A DNA stretch of 64,000 nt from Pseudomonas sp. URMO17WK12:I11 (GTDB taxonomy: Bacteria; Pseudomonadota; Gammaproteobacteria; Pseudomonadales; Pseudomonadaceae). Both the position numbers and the translations under genes were made by a program. Location: contig NZ_VEDF01000007.1 in the NCBI RefSeq assembly GCF_007677725.1, positions 236,071-300,070 on the forward strand, read 5' to 3'. Each line of letters starts with the position of its first letter. Position 1 is the stretch's first letter. This document shows, one piece after another, positions 59,633-64,000 of the stretch. The notes beneath the pieces were generated by a model. It saw only the letters and a list, made by a program, of their open reading frames with translations, did not search any database and was not told the origin of the DNA.

Positions 59633-60124
59633 ATGCGGCACATCATTTCCCTGCTGCTGGAAAACGAACCCGGTGCTTTGTCTCGCGTGGTCGGCCTGTT
59701 CTCCCAGCGCAACTACAACATTGAAAGCCTGACCGTGGCACCGACCGAAGACCCGACCCTGTCGCGTCTGACGTTGACCACCGTGGGCCATGACGAAGTG
59801 ATCGAACAGATCACCAAGAACCTCAACAAGCTGGTCGAAGTGGTCAAGCTTGTCGACCTGTCGGAAAGCGCTCACATCGAGCGTGAACTGATGTTGGTCA
59901 AGGTCAAGGCCACCGGTGCCCAGCGTGCCGAGATCAAGCGCACCACGGACATCTTCCGTGGCCAGATCGTCGATGTGACCGCCAGTGTGTACACCGTGCA
60001 ACTGAGTGGCACCAGCGACAAACTGGACAGCTTCATCCAGGCCATCGGCACTGCATCGATTCTCGAAACCGTGCGCAGCGGCGTTACCGGCATCGGCCGG
60101 GGCGACAAAGTGCTCAGCATCTAA
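59633..60124 (+). CDS. ilvH: Acetolactate synthase, small regulatory subunit
   Basis: A 163-residue subunit with an N-terminal ACT domain, beginning MRHIISLLLENEPGALSRVVGLF, that gives valine feedback control, and the conserved C-terminal small-subunit domain. The ATG lies at the end of ilvI with almost no gap. Confidence 0.98.
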   Translation: MRHIISLLLENEPGALSRVVGLFSQRNYNIESLTVAPTEDPTLSRLTLTTVGHDEVIEQITKNLNKLVEVVKLVDLSESAHIERELMLVKVKATGAQRAEIKRTTDIFRGQIVDVTASVYTVQLSGTSDKLDSFIQAIGTASILETVRSGVTGIGRGDKVLSI

Positions 60125-60178
60125 ATTCAACAATTAGCAATGGCTCCGCAGGGGCCGAGATATAACCAGGGGTATTTC

Positions 60179-61195
<1,017 letters not shown>

Positions 61196-61211
61196 GTCGC
61201 ATCGCCACATG

Positions 61212-61238
61212 AAAAACGCGGCTTCGGCCGCGTTTTTT
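61212..61238 (+). terminator. Rho-independent terminator of ilvIHC
   Basis: AAAAACGCGGC and GCCGCGTTTTT arms pair around a stable TTCG loop, followed by T. It lies 17 bases after the ilvC stop. Confidence 0.95.
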
Positions 61239-61345
61239 CGTTCTGGCAGCCAGCATCTGGTATAAAGCAGACCAGTGGCCTGCTGTCAGAACCTGTTTCG
61301 CAGGCCCGTGTCGAACATTTTCCATCCTGCTGCAAGGTACCCTCC

Positions 61346-62197
61346 ATGAGCGAACGTCACGAAGAGCCGAACAAGCCCTCCGACGCCGAAAGCCTGCTAC
61401 CTGTCGATGAGCACGTTGAAGAAGGGCATGACGACGAGGGGCGCAAGGTGCGCCACCGCGGCATCTATCTGCTGCCCAACCTGTTCACCACCGCCAACCT
61501 GTTTGCCGGCTTCTATTCCATCATCAGCTCGATGAACGCGCAGAGCGCCCTGAGCGCCGGTGACCCGCGCGAAGCGAGCAAGTATTTCGCCTTTGCAGCC
61601 ATCGCCATCTTCGTGGCCATGGTGCTCGACGGCCTGGATGGCCGTGTAGCGCGCATGACCAATACCCAGAGCGCCTTCGGCGCCGAGTACGACTCGCTGT
61701 CGGACATGGTTGCCTTCGGTGTCGCGCCAGCGCTGCTGGCCTTCGGCTGGGCGCTGGGTGACATGGGCAAGGTCGGCTGGATGGTCGCTTTCATCTATGT
61801 GGCCGGCGCAGCGCTGCGCCTGGCACGCTTCAACACCCAGGTCGGTACCGCCGACAAGCGCTATTTCATCGGCCTGGCCAGCCCGGCAGCGGCCGGTGTG
61901 GTGGCAGGGACCGTCTGGGCGTTCAGCGACTTCGGCATCCAGGGGTCGAAGCTGTCGTTCCTGGTGGCCCTGCTGGTAGCTGCCGCTGGTATGCTGATGG
62001 TCAGCAACATCAAGTACAACAGCTTCAAGGAACTCGATCTCAAGGGCCGTGTACCCTTTGTCGCGATCCTGGCTGTGGTGCTGGTGTTCGCCGTGGTGTT
62101 CAGCGACCCGCCGCGCATCCTGCTGCTGATCTTCCTTGCCTACGCGGCATCGGGTCCGATCCAGTTCCTGCTGCGCACGCGTCGACGCAAAGGGTAA
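61346..62197 (+). CDS. pssA: CDP-diacylglycerol-serine O-phosphatidyltransferase
   Basis: A 283-residue membrane enzyme that makes phosphatidylserine. The CDP-alcohol motif D-G-x2-A/V-R-x(8)-G-x3-D-x3-D appears as DGLDGRVARM and GAEYDSLSD (about residues 93-119). About six to seven membrane spans follow an acidic N-terminal tail. TATAAA near 61260 is a possible -10. Confidence 0.96.
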   Translation: MSERHEEPNKPSDAESLLPVDEHVEEGHDDEGRKVRHRGIYLLPNLFTTANLFAGFYSIISSMNAQSALSAGDPREASKYFAFAAIAIFVAMVLDGLDGRVARMTNTQSAFGAEYDSLSDMVAFGVAPALLAFGWALGDMGKVGWMVAFIYVAGAALRLARFNTQVGTADKRYFIGLASPAAAGVVAGTVWAFSDFGIQGSKLSFLVALLVAAAGMLMVSNIKYNSFKELDLKGRVPFVAILAVVLVFAVVFSDPPRILLLIFLAYAASGPIQFLLRTRRRKG

Positions 62198-62275
62198 AAA
62201 TCGCTTAATGCTGGAATAACCCTCCGGCTCCACAGTCTTACAGGTACATTCGTTCCCTGTGCTGTGGAGCCGCCC

Positions 62276-63289
62276 ATGCTCATCAAGCTTGCCAAACCCT
62301 CCGACTGCCAGGCAGCGGAGATCACGCCAGAAAGTCTCTATCTCTCCCGTCGCACGCTGCTGGGCGGCTCGCTCGCAGGTGTTGCCTTGGCTGCATTGCC
62401 GGGTGCAGCGACGGCGGCCGACGCTTCGCGCTATGCCGACGTCAGCGCCGGCGCAGCGCCGGCCTGGTTCACCGACAAGCTCGGGTCTGCGCAGTGGCAG
62501 GCGGTCACCGTGAAGAACGAGGCGATCACCCCGTTCAAGGACGCTACCCACTACAACAACTTCTATGAGTTCGGGCCTGACAAAGGCGACCCTGCAGCCA
62601 ATGGCGCCAGCTTGAAGACCGAGCCGTGGTCGGTGGTGGTCGATGGGGAGGTCGGCAAGCCGGGGCGCTATGCCCTCGAAGACTTCGTCAAACCCTACCA
62701 GCTGCAAGAGCGCATCTACCGACTACGCTGTGTCGAGGCCTGGTCGATGGTGATTCCGTGGCTGGGTTTTCCGTTGGCCGACGTGCTCAAGCAAGTTGAA
62801 CCCACGTCAAAGGCGCGTTATGTACGCTTCGAAACGCTGAGCGATCCGCAGCACATGCCGGGGCAGCGTTCAGGTTTCGCCTTGATCGACTGGCCCTACA
62901 GAGAAGGGCTGCGCCTGGACGAAGCCATGCATCCCTTGGCGATCCTGGCGGTGGGTATGTATGGCCGCGAGCTGCCCAATCAGAACGGCGCACCCTTGCG
63001 CCTGGTGGTGCCGTGGAAGTACGGGTTCAAGAGCATCAAGTCGATCGTGCGCATCAGTCTGGTCGCAGAGCAGCCGGGCACTACCTGGCAGGGGCTGGCG
63101 CCGGAGGAGTATGGCTTCTATGCCAACGTCAACCCGACCGTCGACCATCCGCGTTGGACACAGGCGCGCGAGCGGCGCTTGCCCAGTGGCTTGTTCAGCC
63201 CGAATGTGCGCGAAACGCAAATGTTCAACGGCTACGCAGACGAAGTAGCCTCGTTGTACGCCGGGCTCGATCTGCGGAAGAACTACTGA
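62276..63289 (+). CDS. msrP: Periplasmic protein-methionine-sulfoxide reductase, catalytic subunit
   Basis: A 337-residue molybdopterin enzyme (YedY) that repairs oxidised methionine in periplasmic proteins. A twin-arginine signal (SRRTLLGGSLAGVALAALPG, about residues 23-42) and the Mo-ligand cysteine in RLRCVEAWSMV are visible. ATG at 62276 is used. Its TGA overlaps the msrQ ATG. Confidence 0.96.
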   Translation: MLIKLAKPSDCQAAEITPESLYLSRRTLLGGSLAGVALAALPGAATAADASRYADVSAGAAPAWFTDKLGSAQWQAVTVKNEAITPFKDATHYNNFYEFGPDKGDPAANGASLKTEPWSVVVDGEVGKPGRYALEDFVKPYQLQERIYRLRCVEAWSMVIPWLGFPLADVLKQVEPTSKARYVRFETLSDPQHMPGQRSGFALIDWPYREGLRLDEAMHPLAILAVGMYGRELPNQNGAPLRLVVPWKYGFKSIKSIVRISLVAEQPGTTWQGLAPEEYGFYANVNPTVDHPRWTQARERRLPSGLFSPNVRETQMFNGYADEVASLYAGLDLRKNY

Positions 63290-63900
63290 TGCGTTATCCC
63301 TGGTTTAGGCTGGCGATCTTCGTGGTGGGCTGCCTGCTCCCGGCGTGGTGGCTGTACGAGGCGGCGGTAGGCGCCTTGGGACCAGACCCTGGCAAGATCC
63401 TGATGGACCGGCTCGGGCTTGGTGCGCTGACCTTTCTGCTGGTGACGCTGGGCATGACGCCGCTGCAAAAAGTGTCAGGGTGGTCGGGCTGGATCGTGGT
63501 GCGTCGGCAGTTGGGGTTATGGGTGTTCGCTTACATCGTGTTGCACATCCTGGCTTATCTGTTCTTTATCCTGGGGTTGGATTGGGGGCAATTGGCGGTC
63601 GAGCTGCGTAAGCGGCCGTACATCATCGTCGGCGCTCTTGGCTTTATGGGGTTGCTGGCGCTGGCAGCGACCTCTAATCGATACAGTCAGCGGCGCTTGG
63701 GCGTGCGCTGGAAGAAACTGCACAAGTTGGTGTACGTGGTGCTCGGACTGGGGCTGTTGCACTTTTTATGGATCGTGCGCTCGGACCTGCGCGAGTGGGC
63801 GATCTACGCTGTCATCGCCGTGCTGTTGATGGGGTTGCGCGTGCCGGTGGTGTCTCGATCACTGCCACGGTTGTTCAACAAGGCTGCTCGGCGGGCATGA
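63289..63900 (+). CDS. msrQ: Haem-binding membrane subunit of methionine sulfoxide reductase
   Basis: A 203-residue protein of the ferric-reductase-like transmembrane family with about six membrane spans, which brings electrons from the respiratory chain to MsrP. Conserved LGMTPL, HILAYLFF and KLHKLVYVVLGLGLLHFLW, with candidate haem histidines, are visible. Translationally coupled to msrP. Confidence 0.95.
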   Translation: MRYPWFRLAIFVVGCLLPAWWLYEAAVGALGPDPGKILMDRLGLGALTFLLVTLGMTPLQKVSGWSGWIVVRRQLGLWVFAYIVLHILAYLFFILGLDWGQLAVELRKRPYIIVGALGFMGLLALAATSNRYSQRRLGVRWKKLHKLVYVVLGLGLLHFLWIVRSDLREWAIYAVIAVLLMGLRVPVVSRSLPRLFNKAARRA

Positions 63901-63941
63901 GAGGGCATGTCCGGCTGGTCGCAAATAGATGAAATTAAAGG

Positions 63942-63969
63942 TTGACGCCCTCTCGAATCCCCTTATAAT
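63942..63969 (+). promoter_or_regulatory. Strong promoter, probably of a ribosomal RNA operon
   Basis: TTGACG (63942-63947) and a perfect TATAAT (63964-63969) are 16 bases apart. The sequence before is AT-rich (AAATAGATGAAATTAAAG), like an UP element, and the sequence after is GC-rich (GCGCCCC), like a stringent discriminator. In P. aeruginosa, as I recall, msrQ is also followed by a 16S rRNA operon. The RNA gene itself is beyond the window. Confidence 0.8.
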
Positions 63970-64000
63970 GCGCCCCACTTCCAGCGACAACGGAACGAGA

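Overview
The window looks like a chromosomal segment of a Pseudomonas of the P. putida group. The evidence is high GC with strong G/C third-position bias, Pseudomonas-specific regulators (RetS, CbrA/CbrB, and the CrcZ and PrrF small RNAs), and a gene order that follows two P. aeruginosa blocks recalled from memory (roughly PA4839-PA4856 and PA4690-PA4730). No insertion sequence, prophage, CRISPR array or tRNA was recognised. Almost everything is core genome.

Layout. 1-3024: a minus-strand copper operon, with the 3' part of an OprC-type TonB receptor cut by the window edge, two DUF2946 proteins and a PCuAC copper chaperone. 3124-4452: an NfeD/stomatin membrane pair. 4611-12154: cobalamin corrin-ring genes in two divergent operons (cobL-cbiD-cobK and cobG-cobH-cobI-cobJ). 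12256-14258: three small unrecognised genes, at least two of them paralogous, wedged between cobJ and marC; this is the most accessory-looking part. 14255-24659: marC, retS, purD, purH, fis, dusB, a zinc-ribbon membrane protein and prmA. 24820-27210: accC, accB and aroQ. 27389-35719: dsbD, a chemoreceptor in the ctpL position, a DUF2333 protein, a NUDIX hydrolase, a SUI1-family protein and speA.

At about 35720-35770 the two blocks join. 35771-39561: panC, panB, folK and pcnB. 39685-40056: the CrcZ small RNA with a sigma-54 promoter and a CbrB-type operator. 40299-44893: cbrB, cbrA and the 58-codon cbrX. 45069-48869: gluQ, dksA, an aminotransferase, sfsA and a Rieske protein. 49016-51692: haem ABC importer. 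51768-51880: the iron-responsive small RNA PrrF with a strong Fur box. 51929-57499: a TfoX C-terminal-domain protein, an APH/ATPase fusion, mrcB, a lipoprotein and a YqcC-like protein. 57632-61195: a long leader, then ilvI-ilvH-ilvC. 61346-63900: pssA, msrP and msrQ. The window ends on a strong promoter that very probably drives a ribosomal RNA operon.

Themes. Several modules are regulatory circuits. CbrA/CbrB drives CrcZ, which titrates Hfq/Crc in catabolite repression. Fur controls PrrF beside haem uptake. RetS tunes the Gac/Rsm switch. Copper, iron/haem and B12 genes make it a metal- and cofactor-rich region. The best leads for new biology are the three-gene cassette at 12256-14258, an unexplained cluster of GTTAC half-sites before panB, and the long ilvI leader.
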